Source: Pseudomonas sp. QS1027 (GTDB lineage: Bacteria > Pseudomonadota > Gammaproteobacteria > Pseudomonadales > Pseudomonadaceae). Taken from it: a stretch of 64,000 bases of DNA. Each line of letters opens with the position of its first letter. Positions within the stretch are counted from its first letter, which is position 1. A program made the position numbers and the translations under genes. Shown here piece by piece: positions 1 to 8,354 of this stretch. The stretch is taken from positions 62,001 through 126,000 of the forward strand of contig NZ_PHSU01000015.1 in assembly GCF_002814235.1 (NCBI RefSeq). Direction: 5' to 3'. Below the pieces are notes generated by a model. The model ran no database searches and was not told the origin of the DNA. It saw only the letters and a program-made list of their open reading frames with translations.

Positions 1-87
1 GAAATCCTGGCTCTGGGTTTCGGCGTGGGCCATCACGGAGGCACTGCCGATGGCCAAGGCTAACAACGTTTTTTGAGAGAGTTTCAA
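1..87 (-). CDS. OprD-family porin, N-terminal fragment (runs off the left edge)
   Basis: Only the first 29 codons are present. They encode a typical signal peptide (MKLSQKTLLALAIGSASVMA, then HAETQSQDF), which closely resembles the start of Pseudomonas OprD-family outer-membrane porins. The start is a TTG at 87, chosen because GGAG lies 8 bases upstream and no ATG in frame gives a signal peptide. It lies downstream of three dipeptide-binding-protein genes on the same strand, the context of the dipeptide porin OpdP in P. aeruginosa (remembered synteny). An OpdP-like role in letting di/tripeptides into the periplasm is therefore inferred, not shown. A leader motif AAAAAGAA (105-112, minus strand) fits the Hfq/Crc CA-rich pattern. 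Confidence 0.75.
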   Translation of the reverse strand, partial: MKLSQKTLLALAIGSASVMAHAETQSQDF

Positions 88-256
88 GGTTAAAGCTCCT
101 TATTTTCTTTTTTTAATACCGGCCTTCTTGGCTGATCCGGCTTTTTGGTGAACACATTATTTGCTTGCGCAATCGTTTGCCTGGCAGGGTTTTGCCGAAT
201 TTCGGCTGCAAGTTTGCGTAGGAGCGAAATTCGCTCCCACAGCACGGGTCACGGTT

Positions 257-1855
257 TTATTGTTCGATACTGACGCCCGAGAATGTGTTCCGGCCAAAGG
301 GACTGACCTTGAAACCTTCGACTCTGGTGCTCAACGGCTGGCTGACCGTCGAATGGGCGATAGGCGTAATCGGCACCTGTTGCTTGAGCAACTGCTGGGC
401 CTGCTGGTAGAGCGCCACGCGTTGATCGTGGTCGGTGATGAGCTTGGCCTGTTTGATCAGCTTGTCGTATTGCGGGTTGCACCACATGGAGTAGTTGTTG
501 CCGCCAATCGCGTCGCAGCCGTAGAGGGTGCCGAGCCAGTTGTCCGGGTCTCCGTTGTCGCCGGTCCAGCCGATCAGGCTGATGTCGTGCTCGCCATTCT
601 TGGTGCGCTTGACGTACTCGCCCCATTCATAGCTGACGATCTTCACCTTCAGGCCGATCTTCGCCCAGTCGGCCTGGAGCATTTCGGCCATCAGCTTGGC
701 GTTGGGGTTGTACGGGCGTTGCACCGGCATGGCCCAGAGGGTGATCTCGGTGCCTTCCTTGACGCCGGCGGCCTTGAGCAGTTGCCGGGCTTTTTCCGGG
801 TTGTAGGGGGCATCCTTGATGCTCTCGTCGTAGGACCATTGGCTCGGCGGCATGGCGTTGACCGCTAGTTGCCCGGCACCCTGGTAGACGGCATTGAGAA
901 TGCTCGGCTTGTTCACCGCCATGTCCAGCGCCTGGCGGACCTGGAGCTGGTCGAAGGGTTTGTGCTGCACGTTGTAGGCGATATAGCCCAGGTTGAAGCC
1001 GGGCTTCTGGATGACCTGCAGCTTGGGGTCTTTCTTCAGTCCGTCGACATCGGCGGGGCGCGGGTGCAGGGTGATCTGGCATTCACCGCGCTTGAGTTTC
1101 TGCACCCGCACCGAGGCATCGGTGTTGATGGCGAAAATCAGCTGGTCGAGCTGGACCTTGTCCGGGTCCCAGTACTGCTTGTTGGCCACGTAGCGGATCT
1201 GCGCGTCTTTCTGATAGCGCTGGAACACATATGGCCCGGTGCCGATGGGCTTCTGGTTGATCTCGCTGGGTTTACCGGCGGCGAGCAACTGGTCGGCGTA
1301 TTCGGCGGAGAGAATCGCGGCGAAGCTCATGGCGATGTTCTGGATGAACGCGGCGTCGACCGAATTGAGGGTCATGACCACGGTCAGCGGCCCGGTCTTT
1401 TCGACCTTGGCGATGTTCTTGTTCAGGCTCATCCCGTTGAAGTACGGAAACTCGGTGGGGTAGGCCTTGCGAAACGGCTGCGCGGGATCGAGCATGCGGT
1501 TGAAGGTGAACACCACGTCGTCGGCGTTGAAGTCGCGGGACGGTGTGAAATAGGCGGTGGTGTGGAACTTCACGCCACGGCGCAGGTGGAAGGTATACAC
1601 CAGGCCATCCGCTGAAATATCCCAACTTTCGGCCAGCGCCGGTGCGACGGAGGTCTCACCTTTGACGAACTCCACCAGCCGGTTGTAGAGCGGCTCGGCG
1701 GCGTCGTTGTCGGTAGCGGTGGTGTACTGCGCGGTGTCAAACCCTGCCGGGCTGCCCTCGGAGCAGAACACCAGGCTGCCGGCAGCCTGGACAAAGGGGG
1801 CGCCCGCCCACAGGGCGGCTCCCACCAAAGCGGATAAAGTGAAGGTCTGGCGCAT
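257..1855 (-). CDS. ABC transporter solute-binding protein, family 5 (DppA-like), copy 1
   Basis: 532 residues; a periplasmic peptide-binding protein (SBP_bac_5) expected to deliver di/tripeptides to a Dpp-type ABC permease, which is not in the window. The N-terminus MRQTFTLSALVGAALWAGAP followed by FVQA is a signal peptide. The mature protein begins GSLVFCSEGSPAGFD, and the family blocks NADDVVFTFNRMLD, GTGPYVFQRYQKD and GWTGDNGDPDNW are all present. The ATG at 1855 was preferred to an in-frame start at 1921 because the signal peptide begins there and GGGA lies 5 bases upstream. It is the third of three tandem paralogues read leftward into the porin. The leader carries AATAACAA 16 bases before the ATG, a Crc/Hfq-type motif. 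The exact peptide preference cannot be read from sequence. Confidence 0.93.
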   Translation of the reverse strand: MRQTFTLSALVGAALWAGAPFVQAAGSLVFCSEGSPAGFDTAQYTTATDNDAAEPLYNRLVEFVKGETSVAPALAESWDISADGLVYTFHLRRGVKFHTTAYFTPSRDFNADDVVFTFNRMLDPAQPFRKAYPTEFPYFNGMSLNKNIAKVEKTGPLTVVMTLNSVDAAFIQNIAMSFAAILSAEYADQLLAAGKPSEINQKPIGTGPYVFQRYQKDAQIRYVANKQYWDPDKVQLDQLIFAINTDASVRVQKLKRGECQITLHPRPADVDGLKKDPKLQVIQKPGFNLGYIAYNVQHKPFDQLQVRQALDMAVNKPSILNAVYQGAGQLAVNAMPPSQWSYDESIKDAPYNPEKARQLLKAAGVKEGTEITLWAMPVQRPYNPNAKLMAEMLQADWAKIGLKVKIVSYEWGEYVKRTKNGEHDISLIGWTGDNGDPDNWLGTLYGCDAIGGNNYSMWCNPQYDKLIKQAKLITDHDQRVALYQQAQQLLKQQVPITPIAHSTVSQPLSTRVEGFKVSPFGRNTFSGVSIEQ

Positions 1856-1871
1856 GACGGTCCCAATCCTT

Positions 1872-1879
1872 TTGTTATT
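1872..1879 (-). promoter_or_regulatory. CA-rich motif, candidate Hfq/Crc catabolite-repression site
   Basis: On the minus strand the leader of binding-protein copy 1 reads ACAATAACAAAAGG. It contains AATAACAA, an exact AAnAANAA match, 16 bases before the start codon. In Pseudomonas such motifs let Hfq with Crc repress translation of catabolic and uptake mRNAs. The motif is seen; the function is inferred. Confidence 0.45.
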
Positions 1880-2152
1880 GTCATCGGCGAACAATGGCCG
1901 TGTTGGGAACACGGGAACCATCGCCGATCAAGTCAGTGAATGCAGCAATGCCGCTCGTGAACGCATGTCAGCGAAGTCTTGACGTTACGAGGCCAAGTCG
2001 ATGCGGTAAATGCGTAGAGCCTTAGAGAGCTGTAGGAAAACTCTGTGCGGCGGTCATCCGTTTGCGGGTTACCGCCAACGGATTCCGGACAATTCCTGCA
2101 ATTCTGGCGGGGAGGCGAAGACAACGTCCTAGGACGCCGTCTTCGCGCAACC

Positions 2153-3778
2153 TCACTTGCTGACGCTGACGCCGTAGAAGGAGTTCAAGCCGAACGGGCT
2201 GATCTTGAAGTCCTGCACCTTGGCGCTCATGGGTTGGAACACCGTCGAGTGTGCGATAGGTGTATAGGGGACTTGGTCTTTGAGGATGTGTTGCGCCTGC
2301 TTGTACAGCTCGGTGCGTTTGCCCTGGTCGGCAGTCGACTTGGCTTCTTTGATCAGATCCTCGAAGGGCTTGTAGCAGAACTTCGAGAAGTTGTTGCCGT
2401 TGACCGCATCACAGCCGAACAGCACGCCCAGCCAGTTGTCGGGGTCCCCATTGTCGCCGCTCCAGCCAATCAGCATGGCTTGCTGCTCGCCACCCTTGGC
2501 ACGCTTGAGGTATTCGCCCCACTCGTAGCTGACGATCTTGACGTTGAGGCCGATGTTCTTCCAGTCGGACTGGAGCATCTCAGCCATCAGCTTGGCGTTG
2601 GGGTTGTACGGACGCTGGACCGGCATGGCCCACAGGGTGATCTCGGTGCCTGGCTTGACGCCGGCTTCCTTGAGCAGTTCCTTGGCTTTTTCCGGGTCGT
2701 ACTTGGCGTCCTTGATGGTGGTGTCGTAGGACCATTGGGTGGGCGGCATGGCGTTGACCGCCAGTTGGCCGGCGCCCTGGTAGACCGATTCGATGATCTG
2801 CTTCTTGTTCACCGACATGTCCAGCGCCTGGCGTACGCGCAGGTCAGCCAACGGGTTGGCGGCGGTCTGGTCCTTGAGGACCGGCATCACGTTGTAGGCG
2901 ATGTAACCCAGGTTGAAGCCGGCCTGTTCAGGCATCTTCAGGCTGCTGTCGGCCTTGAGCGGGGCGATGTCGGCCGGACGTGGATAGGCGGTGATCTGGC
3001 ATTCGCCTTTCTTGAGCTTCTGCGCACGTACCGACGGGTCGGTGGTGATGGCGAAGATCAGGTTGTCGACCTTGACGTCCTCAGGCTTCCAGTAGTCCTT
3101 GTTCCCGGTGTAGCGGATGTTGGAGTCTTTCTGGTAGCTCTTGAACACGAACGGACCAGTGCCGATCGGCTTCTGGTTGATGTCGCTGGCCTTGCCTTCC
3201 TTGAGCAGCTTGTCGGCGTACTCGGCGGACTGGATCGAGGCGAAGCTCATCGCCAAGTCCTGGATGAACGCGGCGTCCACGGTTTTCAGGGTGAACTTGA
3301 CGGTCTTGTCGTCGAGTTTTTCCACCTTGGTGATGTTGCTGTCCATGCCCATGTCGGTGAAGTACGGGAATTCGGTCGGATAGGCCTTGCGGAACGGCAT
3401 GTCCTTGTCGAGCATGCGGTTGAAGGTGAACAGCACGTCGTCGGCGTTGAAGTTACGCGTCGGCTTGAAGTAATCGGTGGTATGGAACTTGACACCTTCA
3501 CGCAGGTGGAAGGTGTAGGTCAGGCCGTCCGGGGTCACGTCCCAGCTGGTCGCCAGGCCAGGAATCACGGCGGTGCCGCCACGTTCGAACTGGCTCAGAC
3601 GGTTGAAGACGGTTTCCGCGGAGGCGTCGAAGTCGGTTCCGGCGGTGTACAGGCCTGGATCGAAACCAGCCGGGCTCCCTTCGGAGCAGAACACCAGGTT
3701 AGTCGCGGCGACGGCGAACGGTGCGCTGGCCAAGAGGCCTGCGCCGACTAAAAACGGAATGACTGCTTTTTTAAGCAT
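2153..3778 (-). CDS. ABC transporter solute-binding protein, family 5 (DppA-like), copy 2
   Basis: 541 residues, periplasmic peptide-binding protein closely related to its two neighbours. Signal peptide MLKKAVIPFLVGAGLLASAP, mature start ATNLVFCSEGSPAGFDPG. The same family blocks are seen (NADDVLFTFNRMLD, GTGPFVFKSYQKDS, GWSGDNGDPDNW) and it shares a C-terminal DFKISPFGLNSFYGVS block. It carries a short insertion (about residues 300-312, VLKDQTAANPLA) that the other copies lack. The ATG at 3778 has GAGG 5 bases upstream; an upstream in-frame ATG at 3802 would add eight residues before the signal peptide and is less likely. A GC-rich inverted repeat at 2115-2146 lies just past the stop. Divergent ligand-contact regions suggest that the copies differ in peptide preference (inference). 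Confidence 0.93.
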   Translation of the reverse strand: MLKKAVIPFLVGAGLLASAPFAVAATNLVFCSEGSPAGFDPGLYTAGTDFDASAETVFNRLSQFERGGTAVIPGLATSWDVTPDGLTYTFHLREGVKFHTTDYFKPTRNFNADDVLFTFNRMLDKDMPFRKAYPTEFPYFTDMGMDSNITKVEKLDDKTVKFTLKTVDAAFIQDLAMSFASIQSAEYADKLLKEGKASDINQKPIGTGPFVFKSYQKDSNIRYTGNKDYWKPEDVKVDNLIFAITTDPSVRAQKLKKGECQITAYPRPADIAPLKADSSLKMPEQAGFNLGYIAYNVMPVLKDQTAANPLADLRVRQALDMSVNKKQIIESVYQGAGQLAVNAMPPTQWSYDTTIKDAKYDPEKAKELLKEAGVKPGTEITLWAMPVQRPYNPNAKLMAEMLQSDWKNIGLNVKIVSYEWGEYLKRAKGGEQQAMLIGWSGDNGDPDNWLGVLFGCDAVNGNNFSKFCYKPFEDLIKEAKSTADQGKRTELYKQAQHILKDQVPYTPIAHSTVFQPMSAKVQDFKISPFGLNSFYGVSVSK

Positions 3779-4035
3779 GGTGGCCTCATGATTTGTTGTC
3801 ATTTTTGGTTTTGAGGACGACCTCGTGAGTCGACCTGCGGATACTTATGCAGGCCCCATACCCATTGCAAGATGCAGATACGTGCGAAGCCTCAAAGAGT
3901 GGCACGAACGTACACGAATGTCGCATATGTGTAAATTCTGACGCATTTGACAGGTTTCGAGGGGATTTTCAGGTGCGCGAGACGCACTTCAAGCGGGCAA
4001 CCGGGGCGTCTGGCGCACCCGGTTGGGGCATGGTG

Positions 4036-5637
4036 TTACTTGCCCAGGCTCACGCCGTAGAAGGGTGTCAGGCCGAACGGGCTGATCTTGAAGTCGTGCA
4101 CTTCCTTGCGCATCGGCTGGAACACCGTCGAGTTGGCGATCGGGGTGATCGGCACCTGTTCCTTGAGGATTTTCTGCGCCTGCTGGTAGAGCTTGACCCG
4201 CTCGTCATGGTTGCTGCTGAGCTTGGCTTTCTGGATCAGTTGATCATAGGCCGGGTCGCACCATTTTGCGTAGTTGCTGCCTTTGACCGCGGCACAGCTG
4301 TAGAGCACGCCGAGCCAGTTGTCCGGGTCACCGTTGTCGCCGGTCCAGCCGTAGATCATGACGTCATGCTCGCCGTTCTTGGCGCGCTTGATGTACTCGC
4401 CCCACTCGTAGCTGACGATATTGGCCTTGATCCCGACCTTGGCCCAGTCGGCCTGGATCATCTGCGCCGACATCCGCGCATTGGGGTTGGAGGCCCGTTG
4501 TACGGTCATCGCCCAGAGGTCGATGCTGGTGCCTTCGGCCACGCCGGCTTCCTTTAGTAACGCGCGGGCCTTGGTCGGGTCGTACGGCGCGTCCTTGATG
4601 GTCGGGTCATAAGACCATTGGCCCGGCGGCAGGGCGTTCTGTGCCAGTTGGCCGGCGCTCTGGTAGACCGCCTTGATGATCGCCGGCTTGTCGATGGCCA
4701 TGTCCAGGGCCTGGCGGACCTTGAGCTGGTCCAGGGGCTTGTGGGTGACGTTGTAGGCGAGGAAGCCGAGGTTGAAGCCCGGCTGCTGCAGCACCACCAG
4801 GTTCTTGTCCTGCTTCATGATCTCGATATCGGCCGGGCGCGGGTAGCCGCTGACCTGGCATTCCCCGGCCTTGAGTTTTTGCAGGCGGGCGGCGGCATCC
4901 GGGGTGATGGCGAAGATCAGGTTGTCGAGTTTGACGTCCTCGGGTTTCCAGTAGTCCTTGTTGGCCACGTAGCGGATCTGCGAGTCTTTCTGGTAACGCT
5001 TGAACACGAACGGACCGGTGCCCACCGGCTTCTGGTTGATGTCGGCGGCGCGGCCTTCCTTGAGCAGTTGCGCGGCGTATTCGGCGGACTGGATCGAGGC
5101 GAAGCTCATGGCCAGGTTCTGCACGAAGGCGGCGTCGATATGGTTCAGGGTGAAGCGCACGGTCTGCTCGTCGAGTTTTTCGACGTTCTTGATCGTGGTG
5201 TTGAGGTCCATGTCGCTGAAATACGGCGATTCCGAAGGGTAGGCCTTGCGGAACGGATGATTGGCGTCGAGCAGGCGCTGGAAGGTGAAGAGCACGTCTT
5301 CGGCGTTGAAGTCGCGGCTCGGCTTGAAGTCATCGGTGGTGTGGAACTTCACGCCGGAGCGCAGGTGAAAGGTGTACGCCAGGCCGTCCGGGGCCACGTC
5401 CCAGCTCGTGGCCAGGCCGGGTTCGACCTCGGTGCCGCCGCGCTTGAACTGGGCCAGGCGGTTGAACACGGTTTCCGCCGAGGCGTCGAAGTCGGTGCCG
5501 CTGGTGTACTGGCTCGGGTCGAAGCCGGCGGGGCTGGCTTCGGAGCAGTAGACCAGGGTCGAGGCCGCCTGGGCCAAGGGTGTACAGGCCAGCAAGGCGG
5601 CCGCCAGCAGTAGCGGTTTGAAGGCAATCTTTTCCAT
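4036..5637 (-). CDS. ABC transporter solute-binding protein, family 5 (DppA-like), copy 3
   Basis: 533 residues. Signal peptide MEKIAFKPLLLAAALLACTP followed by LAQA; mature protein starts STLVYCSEASPAGFDPS. Family-5 blocks are NAEDVLFTFQRLLD, GTGPFVFKRYQKDS and GWTGDNGDPDNW. It is the first of the three tandem copies in the direction of transcription. Each gap between copies is more than 250 bases, so separate promoters are possible. It differs from copies 1 and 2 in several conserved patches, for example SCAAVKGSNYAKW where copy 2 has GCDAVNGNNFSKF. In P. aeruginosa the homologous region (about PA4496-PA4502, from memory) has several DppA paralogues of distinct specificity serving one DppBCDF permease, and the same is inferred here. 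Confidence 0.93.
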   Translation of the reverse strand: MEKIAFKPLLLAAALLACTPLAQAASTLVYCSEASPAGFDPSQYTSGTDFDASAETVFNRLAQFKRGGTEVEPGLATSWDVAPDGLAYTFHLRSGVKFHTTDDFKPSRDFNAEDVLFTFQRLLDANHPFRKAYPSESPYFSDMDLNTTIKNVEKLDEQTVRFTLNHIDAAFVQNLAMSFASIQSAEYAAQLLKEGRAADINQKPVGTGPFVFKRYQKDSQIRYVANKDYWKPEDVKLDNLIFAITPDAAARLQKLKAGECQVSGYPRPADIEIMKQDKNLVVLQQPGFNLGFLAYNVTHKPLDQLKVRQALDMAIDKPAIIKAVYQSAGQLAQNALPPGQWSYDPTIKDAPYDPTKARALLKEAGVAEGTSIDLWAMTVQRASNPNARMSAQMIQADWAKVGIKANIVSYEWGEYIKRAKNGEHDVMIYGWTGDNGDPDNWLGVLYSCAAVKGSNYAKWCDPAYDQLIQKAKLSSNHDERVKLYQQAQKILKEQVPITPIANSTVFQPMRKEVHDFKISPFGLTPFYGVSLGK

Positions 5638-5737
5638 TGAAAAGCCTCGAAGGTGCGTAATAGAGCGGGGAGGGTTCCGACTCTAGCACGGCCTATCGAG
5701 GCCTTGGTGCCGACAATAAAGGGGGCCGGTGCGGGGT

Positions 5738-6445
5738 TTACTGCAAGACCTCGATCACCCCATCGGCATTCATGTTGACTTGTGCCTTGCCGGCTTCCAC
5801 GTCCGGGGTCGGCGCGGCGTCCATGGCCGGGGCTTTCATCATCATCGCGCCACGGGCGTACGGTTGTGGATAACCGTTGCTGTTGAGGTTGAGGTTGACG
5901 ATTTTGTAGCCCTTGCCACCCAGGGCCTCGGTGGCCAGTTGGGCACGGGCCTTGAACGCGGCGATGGCTTCCTTGAACAGGGCATCCTCGCTGGCCTTGC
6001 GAGTGCTGGTGGAAATGGCGAAGTTCATGCTTTCCATTTTCAGGTCTTGCATCAGTTCGCCGGTCAGCTTGGACAACGCGGCAAAGTCGGCGCTTTCCAG
6101 GCGCAGCTCAGCGCGTTCACGCCAGCCGGTGATCTTCTGGGTCTTGTTGTCGTAGATCGGGTAGCTGTTGCGGCTGCCTTGGCTCAAGGTGATTTCCTTG
6201 ACCGCCTTGGCCTGGCCCAGCGCCTTGTTCAGGGTGGTGGTGACGTCGGCGGCGAGCTTGGCCGGATCGCTGTTCTGCGCCTCGGTATAGAGGGTCACGA
6301 TCATCAGGTCGCGGGCCACTTCCTGGCTGGCTTCGGCGCGCAGGGAAATCTGGTTGTAATGCGGCTCGTCGACGGCCAGGGCCGGCAGGCTGGCCAGGGA
6401 ACTGAGGCTGAGGGCGAGAAGGGCGGCGCGGCGGGTGAAGTGCAT
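5738..6445 (-). CDS. SIMPL-domain (DUF541) periplasmic protein
   Basis: 235 residues. An N-terminal signal peptide (MHFTRRAALLALSLSSLASL followed by PALA) precedes a SIMPL/DUF541 domain covering most of the mature protein, with typical segments ISLRAEASQEVARD, SQGSRNSYPIYD and WRERAELRLES. The C-terminus is a short Pro/Met-rich tail ending GVIEVLQ. The start at 6445 has AGGAG 5 bases upstream; an in-frame extension to 6718 has no homology-like content and was not used. SIMPL proteins (BP26, YggE) are periplasmic or envelope-linked and implicated in stress tolerance; no reaction is known. From memory a protein of this kind sits at PA4495, between dppA1 and roxS, which matches the order here except for the inserted repeat gene. 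Confidence 0.85.
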   Translation of the reverse strand: MHFTRRAALLALSLSSLASLPALAVDEPHYNQISLRAEASQEVARDLMIVTLYTEAQNSDPAKLAADVTTTLNKALGQAKAVKEITLSQGSRNSYPIYDNKTQKITGWRERAELRLESADFAALSKLTGELMQDLKMESMNFAISTSTRKASEDALFKEAIAAFKARAQLATEALGGKGYKIVNLNLNSNGYPQPYARGAMMMKAPAMDAAPTPDVEAGKAQVNMNADGVIEVLQ

Positions 6446-6883
6446 AAAAGCTCCTTGGGATTCGGTGCGCGGGTATTGTCGGGCAGTCCCGCGTGCAGGC
6501 ATCAGACTACGCCGGGATTGTCCGGTTCGCGTCGTTACAACTTCAATACATATAGCGCCAACTGCCCACGAGGTTACGCTGTTTGACCCAGTGGGCGCAG
6601 GTCGACGCAAGGCGGGCTTTTCACCGTGCAGATAGGCTGTGTTCAGGCTCGAACGTCGGTAGCGCAGAGAGTGGATACGAGTCTCATGGACGACTTTGAG
6701 CAAAGACAGAGAATGCACAAATTATACGAGAGAATTCAGGTCTTTATGTTTAGATCAATAATGAGTGTTAATAAGTATTTTTATATCCAATCCATCTGAT
6801 GAACTGTCATTTCTGACAGGTGACGATTTATTGCCAGGCGCGTTAATGTTTTTTCTTCGCCAACCCTTGCGGATGATTAATAT
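6446..6883. other. 438-base intergenic region, becoming AT-rich to the right
   Basis: It separates two divergent genes. The left half has ordinary GC, while about 6715-6883 is distinctly AT-rich (runs such as AATAAGTATTTTTATATCC), matching the unusual composition of the gene that follows. No convincing RNA, terminator or ORF was seen. Promoters for both flanking genes must lie here, but none could be assigned confidently. Confidence 0.5.
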
Positions 6884-8194
6884 ATGACTGGCTCAAATGA
6901 TTCAAACGAAGCAGCAGAGGTTCGAGGTAGTCTGGACTATACCTTTGGTGTGGCAGGTAAAGTTTATTTGTTTGACGGCACTGGAGTTTATCTGCAGCCC
7001 TGCGCTACTCATATACTGTCAGACGGAAAAATACTCTGCGCAGCCTACTCGGATGATCTTCAGGTGACCTATCTGATCAGGCTTGATGGTCGGGGCGTTG
7101 TAGATGCAAGTTTTGGTAGTGCGGGGATTTCTCGATTCAAGTTGTCTGATTTTTTTCCAGGGATGAGTTTGGCGAAACCCTATAATGTGAAGTTTGATGC
7201 TGGTCGTAATAAAGTTGTTATGGGTTTCTTTGTCAGTGACGGACCTGATGCCAGGGCAACTGGGTTGGCAAGGTTTGAGTCAGATGGAAGTTTAGATGAG
7301 GATTTCGGAATTGGCGGGGTGATGATCTGGGAAGATGAAGATATCAGCGTTGATCAGGGGGGCGCGGTTTCGCCTGATGAGGAGGCGATACGAAATTTTC
7401 GTTCCCCGGATTATCGTGGGGCGATGGTGTTGCTGGATGATGGTAGCGTCATGATTCTGTCCACTCTCCGTACCGGTATTTGGGATGTGACTTTTCTCAC
7501 GAAAGTGGGTAATGATGGTTTCCTGGATAAAACATTTTGTGAAGTGGGATACACGTTTATTTCTCGAAATAGTCGGCATGTCTGGGCCGAAGACCTTGTG
7601 CGCCAAGGTGACAATTTTTTGGTGGCAGCAACCTCTCGCCTGACGGGGGAGGGGGAGTGGTTTATTGCCAGATATGATGCCAATGGCAATTTGGATACCC
7701 ATTTTGCGACCGATGGCTACTATGATGGCCAGCCGAGGGTCAAAAACGTCATTTTGCCTAGGGAGGGCAGCGCGGAATTTTATCTTGTCGGCACCTCTGC
7801 AAATACGGCTTCCCAGCATTTGTTCCTCGTGCTCCAACGTCGTGGAATGGATGGCCAGGTGGATCCGCTTTTTGGAGAGCAAGGATGGGCTGGGGTTACC
7901 GGTGGTCCAAACACGGCTGACACTGTCGTCTGGAAAGCAGCGCTCTATAATCCGCAATCAACCGTGGTTGTTGCAGGCTCTGTTGCGCTCGCCTCTTCTG
8001 GCTTTAGTAAAGTTTTTATTGCCAGCCTCGAGCAGGATATGGGATGGGACGGTGCTTTTGGTAATCAGGGGATTGTCATGTTCGACGGTGAGGCCATTAT
8101 CAATGGACTTTCTGTACAGCCGGACAGGAAAATTATCTTCATTTACAAAATGGACGAGTCCGCAGCCTTTGCTCTTGTGCGATTGCATGGATAA
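6884..8194 (+). CDS. Delta-60 repeat (beta-propeller-like) protein of unknown function
   Basis: 436 residues, no signal peptide or membrane segment. It contains seven copies of the delta-60 repeat core (LDxxFGxxG) at about residues 16, 72, 136, 213, 269, 325 and 388: SLDYTFGVAG, VVDASFGSAG, SLDEDFGIGG, FLDKTFCEVG, NLDTHFATDG, QVDPLFGEQG and GWDGAFGNQG. Spacing of 56-77 residues suggests a seven-bladed propeller (inference). Base composition is visibly more AT-rich, with more A/T-ending codons than any neighbour, and the gene interrupts the remembered PA4495-roxS order, so it may be an acquired insertion. The start codon has only a weak GGA 11 bases upstream. The function is unknown; delta-60 proteins occur as large secreted or surface proteins elsewhere, but this short form lacks export signals. 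Confidence 0.8.
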   Translation: MTGSNDSNEAAEVRGSLDYTFGVAGKVYLFDGTGVYLQPCATHILSDGKILCAAYSDDLQVTYLIRLDGRGVVDASFGSAGISRFKLSDFFPGMSLAKPYNVKFDAGRNKVVMGFFVSDGPDARATGLARFESDGSLDEDFGIGGVMIWEDEDISVDQGGAVSPDEEAIRNFRSPDYRGAMVLLDDGSVMILSTLRTGIWDVTFLTKVGNDGFLDKTFCEVGYTFISRNSRHVWAEDLVRQGDNFLVAATSRLTGEGEWFIARYDANGNLDTHFATDGYYDGQPRVKNVILPREGSAEFYLVGTSANTASQHLFLVLQRRGMDGQVDPLFGEQGWAGVTGGPNTADTVVWKAALYNPQSTVVVAGSVALASSGFSKVFIASLEQDMGWDGAFGNQGIVMFDGEAIINGLSVQPDRKIIFIYKMDESAAFALVRLHG

Positions 8195-8354
8195 ACAGTA
8201 GCGTCCAGCCGGCCGTTGAGTCATTTTCCAATGGCCGGTTTTACAAAGCTCGCTGATGTCTGCCGGCTGTGGCGGTTTGCCGCACATTCGCCTGTCCGCG
8301 CCCCGGCTGGTTATACTCGTGGCGATCCGCCTGGAGCGCTCATCAGGAGAGCTC

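Noticed and set aside
5729..6586. A 285-codon plus-strand frame opposite the SIMPL gene
   Set aside because: Antisense shadow; the minus strand has a signal peptide, ribosome-binding site and family motifs.
7292..7957. A 221-codon minus-strand frame within the delta-60 gene
   Set aside because: The repeat pattern on the plus strand is regular across the whole region.
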